A DNA stretch of 61,166 bases, from contig NZ_PVWK01000012.1 of NCBI RefSeq assembly GCF_003003795.1, positions 1 to 61,166 on the forward strand, given 5' to 3'. The DNA is from Stenomitos frigidus ULC18. Lineage in GTDB: Bacteria > Cyanobacteriota > Cyanobacteriia > Leptolyngbyales > Leptolyngbyaceae. Shown here in pieces: positions 1 to 8,499 of the stretch. The notes below the pieces were generated by a model that saw nothing but the letters and a program-made list of their open reading frames with translations, was not told the origin of the DNA and did no database searches. Position 1 is the stretch's first letter. Each line of letters begins with the position of its first letter. The translations under genes were made by a program, and so were the position numbers.

Positions 1-51
1 TGGCGGTTTACGACAGCCGATGCACGCATCAAACTACAGCGACTTTACCCA

Positions 52-438
52 TCAACTGAAAATTGACAGACCACTAGCGCCAGTCAGCGGATTGGAATCA
101 TCCAACGCTGAGTTGCCGTCTGAGTAGACACCCGTTGAGCCAGGAATGGTGGTGCCATAGGTCGTGGCGTAGGTATAGCCCTTTAACTGCTGCATAAACA
201 GCCCTGAGCCCTTACCGGACTTATAAAAGGGAGCACCCTTTGCGATCGAGGTAGCGCGGGCCATTTCCCAGCCCATGCCATCGCCAATCATCAGAATGAC
301 GTTGACACCGTTACCTGAGCCACTGTCGGCCAAGGCAGGTAGAAGTCCGATCTGGCTAAATAGCAATGAGGACGAAGTGAAGACGGTAGCGGCGAGTAGC
401 GCTAGCCGACGTGAGAAGGTTCTAAAAAGGCGAAGCAT
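52..438 (-). pseudogene. alkaline phosphatase, N-terminal fragment
   Basis: Only the first 128 residues of an exported alkaline phosphatase remain. A signal peptide is visible (basic start, hydrophobic stretch to about residue 37, ending LPALA). It is followed by the family's first metal-binding block, NVILMIGDGMGWEMARA (about residues 46-62), and the YATTYGTTIPGSTGVYSDGN segment. Family members are several hundred residues long and carry more metal ligands and the catalytic serine further on. Here the frame stops just after TGASGL. I found no continuation of the family sequence in the remaining 51 bases to the window edge in any frame. An intact enzyme would release phosphate in the periplasm; this fragment should be inactive. 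A frameshift whose distal part lies outside the window is possible. Confidence 0.7.
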
Positions 439-567
439 TGGCAGAGACCTTGAGTGTGCAGGTAATTAAGATGCGAAACAATAGAGCAGCGTAAAACTGC
501 TGGATTGGCAATCCACACCAGCGAATGAACTTGGTTTGTCGTCCGTTAGGCTTTGTCGCCAGTTGGA

Positions 568-783
568 CTATTGGTAGAAATTCGGCGCTTGATGAGAGCT
601 AGCGGACTCGGCCATAACACGAACGCCGACAGACGTGATGTCTGTCTGGTTACCCCAAGCATTAGTAGATGCTTCAGCAGACTGATGAACCGCTGTGATG
701 GCGGCGAAAGACAACGCGATCGCTGCAAACAACCCACTCAAAAAGCAAGCGAACCAACGCTGGCGTTTACCCAAAATTGACAT
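568..783 (-). CDS. small exported protein of unknown function (71 aa)
   Basis: I do not recognise a family. The ATG at 783 is preceded by TAAGGAG with about ten bases of spacing, a better start than the longer upstream reading. The first 40 residues look like a signal peptide: a basic KRQRW start, the hydrophobic core LSGLFAAIALSFAAITA, and a possible cleavage after SAEA. The predicted mature peptide is only about 31 residues, has no cysteine, and ends HQAPNFYQ. It lies downstream of the CDF transporter gene on the same strand, separated by a dispersed repeat. Function cannot be inferred. The clear SD and export signal are the reasons for calling it a gene. Confidence 0.55.
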   Translation of the reverse strand: MSILGKRQRWFACFLSGLFAAIALSFAAITAVHQSAEASTNAWGNQTDITSVGVRVMAESASSHQAPNFYQ

Positions 784-901
784 GGCGATCGATCTCCTTA
801 GTTGAACCGTGAACTCTGTTTGAGGGCGTGAAGCGTGCCACGCTTGCAACATGCTCCAAGCATCGACTGTGGGGCTGTTCCAAGCCACCAACCACACTAA
901 G

Positions 902-1039
902 GACTTGTTAAAAAATAACGGCATACGTTTGAATGCGCTATCAGCTATCAGCTTTTCTCTCATGGCTGACCGCTGACGGCTGACCGCTACAGTGACGGCT
1001 GACCGCTACAGTCTATGACGTTATTTCTTGACAGCCCCT
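902..1039. repeat. dispersed repeat, copy A
   Basis: This stretch matches 39334-39466 along its whole length. Shared parts are the ttaaaaaataac start, the run of tatcagc and tgaccgc heptamers, and the end tgacgttatttctt-acagcccct. Copy A overlaps the 3' end of the CDF gene and supplies its last residues. Copy B is intergenic. Confidence 0.75.
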
Positions 1040-2065
1040 CACTAAACCGCTCAATGTCGTTGTCGTTGTTGTACTGATTTGAGCCCGTAAGCTGCCTTCC
1101 AGTAAAGGATGCAGAGTCTCCGCACCGATCGCAAACCGATTGGTGAGTTGCAAGGTTGAGTCCTGAATGCCAAAAGCATGGCTCAGTTCAGCCTGCAACT
1201 GCGATTGCAGTCGATCACGCTCCGCAGCCGTCAATGGCTTAATCGCTAACTGAGCACAAAGCCCAGCCCGATTGCTGGCGATCGACCAGATATGCAGTTT
1301 CTGCACCTGGCAAACGCCCGGAGAGGACTCCAGAAACTCCCTCACAAGCGCCGGATCGACCGATCGCGGCGCGTAGTTGAGCAATACTTCCAGACTGTTC
1401 CAAATCAGCGGTAAAGCACTTAGACCCGTCAGGCAAGCAATCATCAAGCTGGCGACCGCATCGATCCACAACCAGTGCAGCCCATAGATCACCAGTGCCG
1501 CTACCAAAATGCCAACCGAACTGGCAACATCCGCGACAACATGTAGAAAAGCACCCTGAAGATTAAGGTCATGGGCGCTATGCTTGTGTAACAGTTTGAG
1601 GTTAAGACCATTCACAAGCAGCCCCAATCCGGCTCCCAGCAAAAGCGGTAGGCTTAAAACTGGTTCGGGAAAATGAAAACGTTCAACCGCTTCCCAGGCG
1701 ATCAAGGCCGCTATCGCCAGCAAGCCAAACCCATTCGCCAGCGCGGCCAACAGTTCGACTCGCCAGTGGCCGAAGGTGGCTCGTCCGGCTGCCGGACGAC
1801 GGGCAAACCAACTGGCAGCTAGTGTCAGCAGCAACGCACCCACATCGGCAAACAGATGTCCCGCATCGGCAAGCAACGAGAGACTATGGCTCCATGAACC
1901 AATACTTAGTTCTGCAATCCAGAGAAGGATTAGCAACCCTAAAACGAGCCACAGACGACGTGTTGATTGACCAGATGCAGATGCTGTCAGAGGGTCTAAA
2001 GCACAACAACTACAGTTCCAATCATTGACAGAAGTACCTGCACTCCGCGTGCCTGCGATCGTCAT
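1013..2065 (-). CDS. cation diffusion facilitator (Zn/Co/Cd efflux)
   Basis: This is an inner-membrane divalent metal/proton antiporter of the CDF family, 350 residues. Six hydrophobic helices span about residues 38-230. The metal site is visible as DAGHLFADV in helix 2 (H70, D74) and HVVADVASS in helix 5. A His-bearing loop (HKHSAHDLN) lies between helices 4 and 5, and a cytoplasmic C-terminal domain follows. The N-terminus has an unusual CSCC cluster (about residues 18-21) that might bind metal. The last eight residues or so (GCQEITS) are encoded by a dispersed repeat that also occurs at 39.4 kb, so the original C-terminus was probably replaced. Metal specificity cannot be read from the sequence. 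Confidence 0.88.
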   Translation of the reverse strand: MTIAGTRSAGTSVNDWNCSCCALDPLTASASGQSTRRLWLVLGLLILLWIAELSIGSWSHSLSLLADAGHLFADVGALLLTLAASWFARRPAAGRATFGHWRVELLAALANGFGLLAIAALIAWEAVERFHFPEPVLSLPLLLGAGLGLLVNGLNLKLLHKHSAHDLNLQGAFLHVVADVASSVGILVAALVIYGLHWLWIDAVASLMIACLTGLSALPLIWNSLEVLLNYAPRSVDPALVREFLESSPGVCQVQKLHIWSIASNRAGLCAQLAIKPLTAAERDRLQSQLQAELSHAFGIQDSTLQLTNRFAIGAETLHPLLEGSLRAQISTTTTTTLSGLVRGCQEITS

Positions 2066-2845
2066 TCGGTAAGCCTGGTAGAGAAATCAACGAACCCCTG
2101 AACAGGCTATCAGTGATTCAGTTAATGGAGCGGTAAGGTCTAGTTAATATTGCGTGCACTCTGGTTAAGGTTGTTGCAGCCTCTCCCTAAAATCACGTAC
2201 CTCACCATTTGCCCTGTAATCGCATCAAGCTTTAGTTAGGAGATTTCTAGTAAACAAACTACCCGCTGTCTTCGACTCCGCTCAGCCAGCTTGCACCCTG
2301 AGCGGAGTCGAAGGGTAAAATCTTTGCCGGAAATCGCCTTAGCAGAAAGCATTTCAATTTGTCTCTAAAGCTTTAGATTGCCAAAGTTTTTTCTGCGTAC
2401 CACAATTTGCAACCTACGATACAAACATCTGGGTTTTTATATTCTTACTATAAGGCGAATATAAAACTCTATTTTTGCGTTTTAGCTGTTTTGGTTTAGC
2501 GATTCCAGCGTTTAGTGCTTGCGGTTTATTACGGTTACATTTCCTTGACAGTGTGCCACAGGTTTGCAGGAGTGGTATCAAGTTATTTTCTTAATCTTTG
2601 AGCTTTTAGATGTTACGCGTTGGAGTGGTTAGGCAGGCAAGGTTTAGCTATCACCTGCACGCAAGATTGCCTCCTGACCACGGCTCTAAACTATGGGTTT
2701 ATTTTTTAATCAGCATCCTCGCTCCACTTACACCACACGGACGGCTAGGCAGGGCTAAGGCATATGCCTTTAAGATTTTGGTCTGGTCTCACACCTACCC
2801 CAATCTGATTCAGTCATTCAAAATCTCAATTCTTTAAGAGCAACT
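2066..2845. other. non-coding stretch between divergent genes
   Basis: This 780-base AT-rich stretch separates the CDF gene from ppk2 and must hold both promoters. I could not assign either with confidence. It contains the inverted repeat at 2270-2313. A 75-codon reading at 2610-2837 has no protein-like features. Confidence 0.5.
2270..2313. repeat. inverted repeat with perfect 16-bp arms
   Basis: The arms are cttcgactccgctcag (2270-2285) and its exact complement at 2298-2313, with a 12-base loop. No T-run follows, so it looks like a dispersed palindromic repeat and not a terminator. It is far from any stop codon. Confidence 0.7.
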
Positions 2846-3826
2846 ATGGAAACTGAAACCAACAACGGTGATCAACCTGCGTCTGCGATCGCAGAGCCCC
2901 TCCTACCAACCGCGGATCTCAAGCAAAAGGACAAGAAAACCAAGAAGGACAAGAAGGACAGGGAAAAACTGAAAAAGGTAAAGCAAACTGGGCTCAAAAG
3001 CAAAGAGCCAAGGGTTTTTCATTACATCTCTGAAGGCGAGGGCAGTTCTAAGCTATCCAGCAAGGCGTACGAAAAAGAACTCGCTCGCCTGCAAGTGGAG
3101 CTGGTGAAAATGCAGTATTGGGCAAAGCATACTGGAACTCGCATTGTCATTCTCTTTGAAGGGCGAGATGCTGCGGGCAAGGGCGGCACTATTAAGCGTA
3201 TTACAGAACCACTCAATCCCCGTGGCTGTCGAGTAGTGGCGTTGGGTACACCGAGCGATCGCGAAAAAACCGAATGGTACTTCCAGCGCTATGTGCCCCA
3301 CTTGCCCGCAGCCGGTGAAATCGTGTGCTTCGATCGCAGTTGGTACAACCGTGCTGGAGTCGAGCATGTGATGAACTTTTGCACGGAGGCGCAGTATCAG
3401 GAATTCATGCAAACCTGCCCCGAATTTGAGCGGATGCTGGTGCGATCTGGAATCATTCTGCTGAAATATTGGTTTTCGGTTAGCGATGACGAGCAGGAGC
3501 GTCGCTTTCAGTCGCGCACCATTGACCCGGCTCGTCGCTGGAAGCTGAGCCCGATGGATCTGGAATCGCGCGATCGTTGGGTGGAATATTCGCAAGCCAA
3601 AGACATGATGTTTGCCCATACCAACATCCCAGAAGCGCCGTGGTTCACGGTCGAGGCAGACGATAAGAAACGGGCTCGTCTAAATTGTATTCGCCATTTC
3701 CTCAGCAAAATTCCGTACGTCGATATGACACCGGAACCGCTGGAACTGGCACCCCGTAAGAGTGCGCCCCATGACTACGTACGCCCGCCACGGAATGAGC
3801 AATTCTTTGTGCCGCAGATCTACTGA
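2846..3826 (+). CDS. ppk2: polyphosphate kinase 2 family protein
   Basis: PPK2 moves phosphate between polyphosphate and nucleotides, usually making nucleoside triphosphates from diphosphates. The 326-residue protein has a lysine-rich N-terminal extension (about residues 26-53), then the PPK2 core. Walker A is FEGRDAAGKGG (105-114) and the Walker B region is FDRSWYNRAGVE (162-173). The single-domain layout fits the class I type that uses diphosphates, but class is an inference. The ATG at 2846 follows AAGAGCAACT, a modest ribosome site. The glnN start lies 95 bases after the stop on the same strand, so the two may be cotranscribed, linking phosphate/energy storage and nitrogen assimilation. 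Confidence 0.9.
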   Translation: METETNNGDQPASAIAEPLLPTADLKQKDKKTKKDKKDREKLKKVKQTGLKSKEPRVFHYISEGEGSSKLSSKAYEKELARLQVELVKMQYWAKHTGTRIVILFEGRDAAGKGGTIKRITEPLNPRGCRVVALGTPSDREKTEWYFQRYVPHLPAAGEIVCFDRSWYNRAGVEHVMNFCTEAQYQEFMQTCPEFERMLVRSGIILLKYWFSVSDDEQERRFQSRTIDPARRWKLSPMDLESRDRWVEYSQAKDMMFAHTNIPEAPWFTVEADDKKRARLNCIRHFLSKIPYVDMTPEPLELAPRKSAPHDYVRPPRNEQFFVPQIY

Positions 3827-3921
3827 TCGCAGAGACTCCTCAACTTTGCTATCGTTTATACCTTTTGTCGGAACGTGACCAAGTACGCTTTGTAAGTTTA
3901 GTATCCTCAGGAATCAGCATT

Positions 3922-6093
3922 ATGAGTGGCAATGAATCACGCTTTGCAGCCATTTGTCAAATTACCGATCGAGAGGTGTTGCCGCCTAAAACTCCAAGTC
4001 GCTTGGAAGAGTTGTGGGCAACCGACGTCTTTACCCTGAACAAAATGCAGGCATGTCTGCCCAAAGATGTCTTCAAAGCCATCAAGAAAACCGTGCAAAC
4101 GGGTGGCAAACTGGATGTTTCAGCTGCAGGCGTTGTTGCCGCAGCCATGAAAGATTGGGCGATTTCTAAGGGCGCGCTCTACTATGCCCACGTCTTCTAC
4201 CCCATGACCAACATTACCGCCGAAAAACATGACGGGTTCGTCTCGGTGCAAAGTGATGGCTCGGTCATTACAGAATTTACTGGCAAAGTGCTGGTGCAGG
4301 GTGAACCCGATGGCTCTTCATTCCCCAACGGTGGCATTCGCTCTACCTTTGAAGCACGGGGCTATACAGCTTGGGATGTGACCAGTCCTGCCTATGTCAT
4401 GCAAACCGATAATGGCGTGACCTTGTGCATTCCCACTGTCTTCATCTCCTGGAGCGGTGAGGCGCTGGATAAGAAAACGCCGTTACTCCGCTCCAATGCT
4501 GCTATGAGTAAAGCCGCTACCCGGTTGTTAAAGCTGTTGGGCCACACTGACGTAGCGACCGTTAACTCAAGCTGTGGTGCCGAACAAGAATACTTCCTGG
4601 TCGATTCTCACTTTGCCAATAGCCGCCCCGATTTGCTGCTGACTGGCAGAACACTGTTCGGCAGACCCGCTGCCAAAGGTCAACAGTTCGATGACCACTA
4701 TTTTGGCGCGATTCCAGAACGCGTTCAAGTCTTTATGCAAGATGTAGAAGAGCGCATGTATCGGTTGGGTATTCCAGCAAAAACCCGGCACAACGAGGTT
4801 GCACCTGGTCAGTTTGAACTTGCACCTTTCTTTGAAGCGGCAAACGTGGCGAGTGATCATCAACAGATGACCATGACCATTCTCAAAAACACTGCGAAGA
4901 AGCATGGGTTTATCTGCCTCCTGCACGAGAAACCGTTTGCAGGCATTAACGGCTCTGGGAAACACGTCAACTGGTCGGTGGGCAATGCGACCCAAGGGAA
5001 CTTACTCGATCCAGGCGATACACCTCACGCCAACCTACAGTTTCTGCTCTTCTGCGGTGCTGTGATTCGCGGCGTGCACAAATATGGCCCGCTTCTGCGT
5101 GCTGTAGTCGCCTCTGCCAGCAATGATCACCGTTTAGGTGCCAACGAAGCGCCACCCGCTATTATTTCGGTGTATCTGGGTTCTCAGCTCGAAGATGTGT
5201 TCGAGCAGATTAAGAAAGGAGAGGTGAAGGACTCAGCCCACGCTGGAGTGATGAACCTGGGTGTCGATACCTTGCCTGAGTTCCCCAAAGATCCGGGCGA
5301 TCGCAACCGTACATCACCGTTTGCCTTTACTGGTAACCGTTTTGAATTCCGGGCAGTTGGTTCTAACCAGGCGGTTTCGGGACCCTTGGTGGCAATGAAC
5401 ACCATTCTGACCGATTCGTTGATCTGGATTGCCGATGAGCTAGAAGCTGAGTTAGCCAAAGGCGCTGAGATGAGCGCTGCTGCCTACACCGTGCTCAAAG
5501 AAGTGATGGATTTGCATAGTCCAGTGGTGTTTGGCGGCAATGGCTATTCTGAAGAGTGGCACAAGCTGGCAGTTGAACGGGGCTTATTAAACTTACCGAC
5601 CACTGCCGATGCGTTGCCGATGCTCAAAGCCAAGCACATTGAGGAACTGTTTGAGCGCACCGGTGTACTTTCAGCTGTTGAGCTCGAAAGCCGCTTCGAA
5701 GTCTATTCTGAACAGTACATTCAGGTGATTGAGATGGAAGCTAAGCTGGTGATCAGTCTGGCAAAAACCGTGATCTACCCTGCCGCGTTCCGCTACTTGT
5801 CTGAACTGTCTGGCACCATTAGCAGTCTGAAGGCGATCGGTGTCGCATTAGAAGCAGAAAGCGTTGAGAAGGTTGCTGCCCTCACCAAACTGATGATGGA
5901 CACTGTCAGCAAGTTAAGCGAGGCCTTAGGCAAGCATGACTTTGCTAGCACAGAGGAACACATGCAGTATTCTGCAACTACCCTCCGTCCGTTGATGGAT
6001 AAGGTGCGAGAATACGCTGACGCCCTGGAAGGCGAAGTGGCCGACGATTTGTGGCCGCTGCCGAAGTATCAAGAGATGTTATTTATCAAGTAA
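3922..6093 (+). CDS. glnN: glutamine synthetase type III
   Basis: It condenses ammonia and glutamate to glutamine using ATP. At 723 residues it matches the long GSIII family, well above GSI (about 470). I chose the ATG at 3922 because AGGA lies nine bases upstream; a TTG at 3865 would add 19 unlikely residues. Diagnostic segments include SSCGAEQEYFLVD (metal-binding glutamate region), KTRHNEVAPGQFELAP, and the ATP/glutamate segment GINGSGKHVNWS. In cyanobacteria glnN is often induced by nitrogen starvation through NtcA. I looked for a GTA-N8-TAC box in the short upstream gap and saw none, so regulation may come from the ppk2 promoter. Confidence 0.93.
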   Translation: MSGNESRFAAICQITDREVLPPKTPSRLEELWATDVFTLNKMQACLPKDVFKAIKKTVQTGGKLDVSAAGVVAAAMKDWAISKGALYYAHVFYPMTNITAEKHDGFVSVQSDGSVITEFTGKVLVQGEPDGSSFPNGGIRSTFEARGYTAWDVTSPAYVMQTDNGVTLCIPTVFISWSGEALDKKTPLLRSNAAMSKAATRLLKLLGHTDVATVNSSCGAEQEYFLVDSHFANSRPDLLLTGRTLFGRPAAKGQQFDDHYFGAIPERVQVFMQDVEERMYRLGIPAKTRHNEVAPGQFELAPFFEAANVASDHQQMTMTILKNTAKKHGFICLLHEKPFAGINGSGKHVNWSVGNATQGNLLDPGDTPHANLQFLLFCGAVIRGVHKYGPLLRAVVASASNDHRLGANEAPPAIISVYLGSQLEDVFEQIKKGEVKDSAHAGVMNLGVDTLPEFPKDPGDRNRTSPFAFTGNRFEFRAVGSNQAVSGPLVAMNTILTDSLIWIADELEAELAKGAEMSAAAYTVLKEVMDLHSPVVFGGNGYSEEWHKLAVERGLLNLPTTADALPMLKAKHIEELFERTGVLSAVELESRFEVYSEQYIQVIEMEAKLVISLAKTVIYPAAFRYLSELSGTISSLKAIGVALEAESVEKVAALTKLMMDTVSKLSEALGKHDFASTEEHMQYSATTLRPLMDKVREYADALEGEVADDLWPLPKYQEMLFIK

Positions 6094-6180
6094 CGCCTCT
6101 TGCAAGTAGGGGTGGGTCTTGCTACAAAGCAACAGCAGAACCGAGTACCTGCCGTTCAACCCCGCCCCTGCGAGACTCCA

Positions 6181-6372
6181 GTGAAAATTCTCAGCGTCAA
6201 AGTCAAACCCAATGCTCTTCAGCAGACCCTTCGGCATGAAGACGATGGCAGTTTAACAATTCAGCTTAAAGCGGCTCCGATCGACGGTAAAGCGAATCAA
6301 GAACTCATTCAACTGCTGGCAAAAGAGTTTGGTGTACCAAAGTCATCGATGGCCGATCGTTGCCAACTCTGA
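6181..6372 (+). pseudogene. DUF167 (YggU) protein, 3'-truncated
   Basis: From the GTG at 6181 the sequence reads [14 protein letters not shown] and then [20 protein letters not shown], typical of the DUF167/YggU family, up to FGVPKSS. The next expected block (VxIVxGxxSRxK) is missing. The frame instead runs into the tail of the topoisomerase fragment encoded on the other strand and stops. Family members are usually 75-100 residues; this one has about 56 genuine residues. The break near 6345-6350 looks like a rearrangement junction. Function of the family is unclear. Confidence 0.65.
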
Positions 6373-7160
6373 TGCCGCAAGAACACTCCCTGCCCAGGTG
6401 CAAAAATCTTTAGCCGTAAAGTCTTGCTCAGTGATGGCTTTCAGATAATCATTGACAGCGCCAGAGTCGATCGACTGATACTGCCCTGCCTCATCACGGT
6501 ATTGAAAGAGCTCTTGACCAGGGATATTCTGACAGCGCTTGACGATTTTGGCTAAGCGCTCATCGGCAAGCTCAATCTCGTGCTCCACATCACTTTTACC
6601 CCGAAACCGAAACTGGAGCTTGGAGCCTGCAATGTTGACATGCTCATCCCGCAACGTCGTCAAGCCAGAGGACTGATTAGAACGAGCATATTCTTCATTG
6701 CCAACGCGGACACGGGTTAGTTCCATCAAGCGCACAATCGCTGCGAGCACTTTTTCTTTTGGCAATCCCGGCAAAGAGAGATCATGCTCCAAGCGTTGCC
6801 GAATTTGCGGTAGCGATTGGCTGAAGACTAGCATGCGAGTGAACTTACTCTGGTCGCGGATCGATCGCCATAGAGGATGGTAGCGATACTGCTTGCGTCC
6901 CTTGGCATCACGTCCAGTTGCCTGTAAATGACCTTCGCAAAGGGGCAAATTCACACGTCCTGATAAGCCGGTGGAATAGCCAGGGCGTCAATCCGCCGGA
7001 TTTCTTCTGGAGTACGAATACGATCGCCCTTTACATCAAAGTAGGTGAAATTCTTCTTACCAGAGCGTTGGCGCTGAATGCCAGGAATATCGTCCGTGAC
7101 ATATCGCAGGCCGATCGCTTCAGCAGACTCGATTGGATCAGCCGTGACTATGGCTTGTAG
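6343..7160 (-). pseudogene. DNA topoisomerase IB, decayed
   Basis: Read from 7150 downward, the N-terminal part (AEAIGLRYVTDDIPGIQRQ, then RIRTPEEIRRIDALAIPPAY) is a bacterial topoisomerase IB start. It meets a TGA at 6951-6953 where the family has the W of VWICP. About 15 bases on, one base is missing: the frame changes between PFAK and GHLQATGRDAKGRKQYRYH. The rest reads cleanly (KEKVLAAIVRLMELTRVRVGNEEYA, in the catalytic domain) to [18 protein letters not shown]. It is then cut at the DUF167 junction, so the region with the catalytic tyrosine (normally near NTPxVCRxxY) is absent. The usual R of DFRTW is also C here. Enzyme activity is not possible. Confidence 0.8.
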
Positions 7161-7398
7161 GTGCTTTTGAATGGCTCATTTTGAGGAGGATCGCTTGGGC
7201 TGCAATCGCGTTTGAGTGGATCGTTTTGGAACCGTGCGCTGCATCGATCGCGAACCAGTAAGGAACGTTCTTCGTTTTTAACGAACGCCAGGCGTCCTGC
7301 AATCTGCACAACAGTATAGTTTTTCGCGTTCGATCGGGAAGGCATCACGCGGGCTCGCTCACGGCTCGTTAGAATAAGTTGGGCGTACGCGTTTGGTC

Positions 7399-7466
7399 AA
7401 AACCTCGGAGGTTTAAGCGTCAAGGTTAGTCAGAGGTTTAATGCCTGGTTAAAACCTCCGAGGTTT
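7399..7466. repeat. inverted repeat, cctcggagg family, copy 1
   Basis: The arms are aaaacctcggaggttt (7399-7414) and aaaacctccgaggttt (7451-7466). The same core occurs as long palindromes at 34969-35002 and 43597-43629. It lies 40 bases upstream of the PSII S4 gene. Confidence 0.75.
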
Positions 7467-7505
7467 GCGTCAGTCCAGTAAGTGTCTTGTTAGCAAAGTG
7501 GTGTT

Positions 7506-8285
7506 ATGTTACCCAGGGAAGAACTTTTAAAGCGCGTTGAGAACCGAGACGTATTAGCGCGAGTCATTGATCAGGCCGATCAGGCCATCAAAACCTGGGC
7601 TGTGGTGCAAACCGATTTTCTCTCGCCACCAGAGATCGCAGAGGTGCAGCAAGCGTTCAGTCGCCTCTCTGAAGTACAGTTTGTGGCCTGGGGTGGCTAT
7701 CCCCAAGCAGAACGGCAGCGTCTGGCGATCGCCCGTACTGATCTGCCTTTGGACGCTACGCAGGTTGAAATCGCGGTACTGGAAGTGGCAGGAAACTTCC
7801 TCTTTGACCAGGCAACTCATCGTGATTTTTTGGGTGCGCTGTTGGGCACTGGCATTGTGCGCGAAAAGGTCGGTGACATCATCGTACTGGGTGAGCGGGG
7901 TGCACAGGCGATCGCGGTGCCGGAACTGGTCGAATTTCTGGAGTTGCAGTTGAATCAAGTGCGATCGGTGCCTGTCAAAACACGTCGTATCGATTTAGCA
8001 GAACTGAAAGTACGCGAACCGAAGAAGAAAGAACTCACAACCGTTGAAGCCTCACTGCGGCTGGACGCGATCGCCTCTGCGGGTTTTGGCATGTCGCGGA
8101 GTAAAATGGCAGAACTGATTAACAGTGGGGATGTGCGCGTCAACTGGAAGGAAATCACTAGCGCCAGTCATGCGGTGAAAGCCAGTGATTTGATTGCCAT
8201 TCGTGGCAAAGGTCGCGTTGAAGTCGGTGAAATTGCCGTGACCAAAAAAGATCGGTATCGTGTGCAGTTGACCCGATTTATGTAA
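7506..8285 (+). CDS. photosystem II S4 domain protein
   Basis: This 259-residue protein matches the cyanobacterial and plastid family called photosystem II S4 domain protein, a relative of YlmH. Residues 1-165 form the YlmH-like N-terminal part. The S4 RNA-binding fold covers about residues 180-245, with RLDAIASAGFGMSRSKMAELINSG followed by VRVNWKE and IRGKGRVEVGEI. It is soluble, with no membrane segment or signal peptide. The exact biochemical role is not established; RNA or ribosome binding linked to photosystem function is family-level knowledge. ATG at 7506 lacks a strong SD. Upstream is an inverted repeat and the decayed topoisomerase region. Confidence 0.85.
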   Translation: MLPREELLKRVENRDVLARVIDQADQAIKTWAVVQTDFLSPPEIAEVQQAFSRLSEVQFVAWGGYPQAERQRLAIARTDLPLDATQVEIAVLEVAGNFLFDQATHRDFLGALLGTGIVREKVGDIIVLGERGAQAIAVPELVEFLELQLNQVRSVPVKTRRIDLAELKVREPKKKELTTVEASLRLDAIASAGFGMSRSKMAELINSGDVRVNWKEITSASHAVKASDLIAIRGKGRVEVGEIAVTKKDRYRVQLTRFM

Positions 8286-8427
8286 CAGACCTTCCCCGTT
8301 AGCGGCGGTTGCAACCGCAAGCCCCAAGCTTTAACTTGACGACAGTTGGCTGGTTTTAGCAGGCAGACACAGCCAGACTCTTATGGCAACCGCCGATCGC
8401 CGACCCCACGATTCCAACACATGATGC

Positions 8428-8466
8428 TAACTGTTAACAGTTAAAACCCCACGCCCCTGATATAAT
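8428..8466 (+). promoter_or_regulatory. argJ promoter with 16-bp palindrome
   Basis: A consensus -10 (tataat, 8461-8466) lies about 34 bases before the argJ ATG, giving a leader near 27 bases. The -35 area is covered by a perfect palindrome, taactgttaacagtta (8428-8443). Its position suggests an operator or activator site. The regulator is unknown. Confidence 0.6.
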
Positions 8467-8499
8467 CGCCTGTCATGCAGTGAGTAAGTGGAGGCAGGC

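Noticed and set aside
2610-2837. 75-codon frame before ppk2
   Set aside because: No ribosome site, mixed composition, likely chance frame.
3827-3921. NtcA box or glutamine riboswitch before glnN
   Set aside because: No GTA-N8-TAC and no recognisable riboswitch core in the short gap.
6951-6953. TGA read-through or selenocysteine in the topoisomerase
   Set aside because: A frameshift 15 bases on and a missing C-terminus show decay instead.
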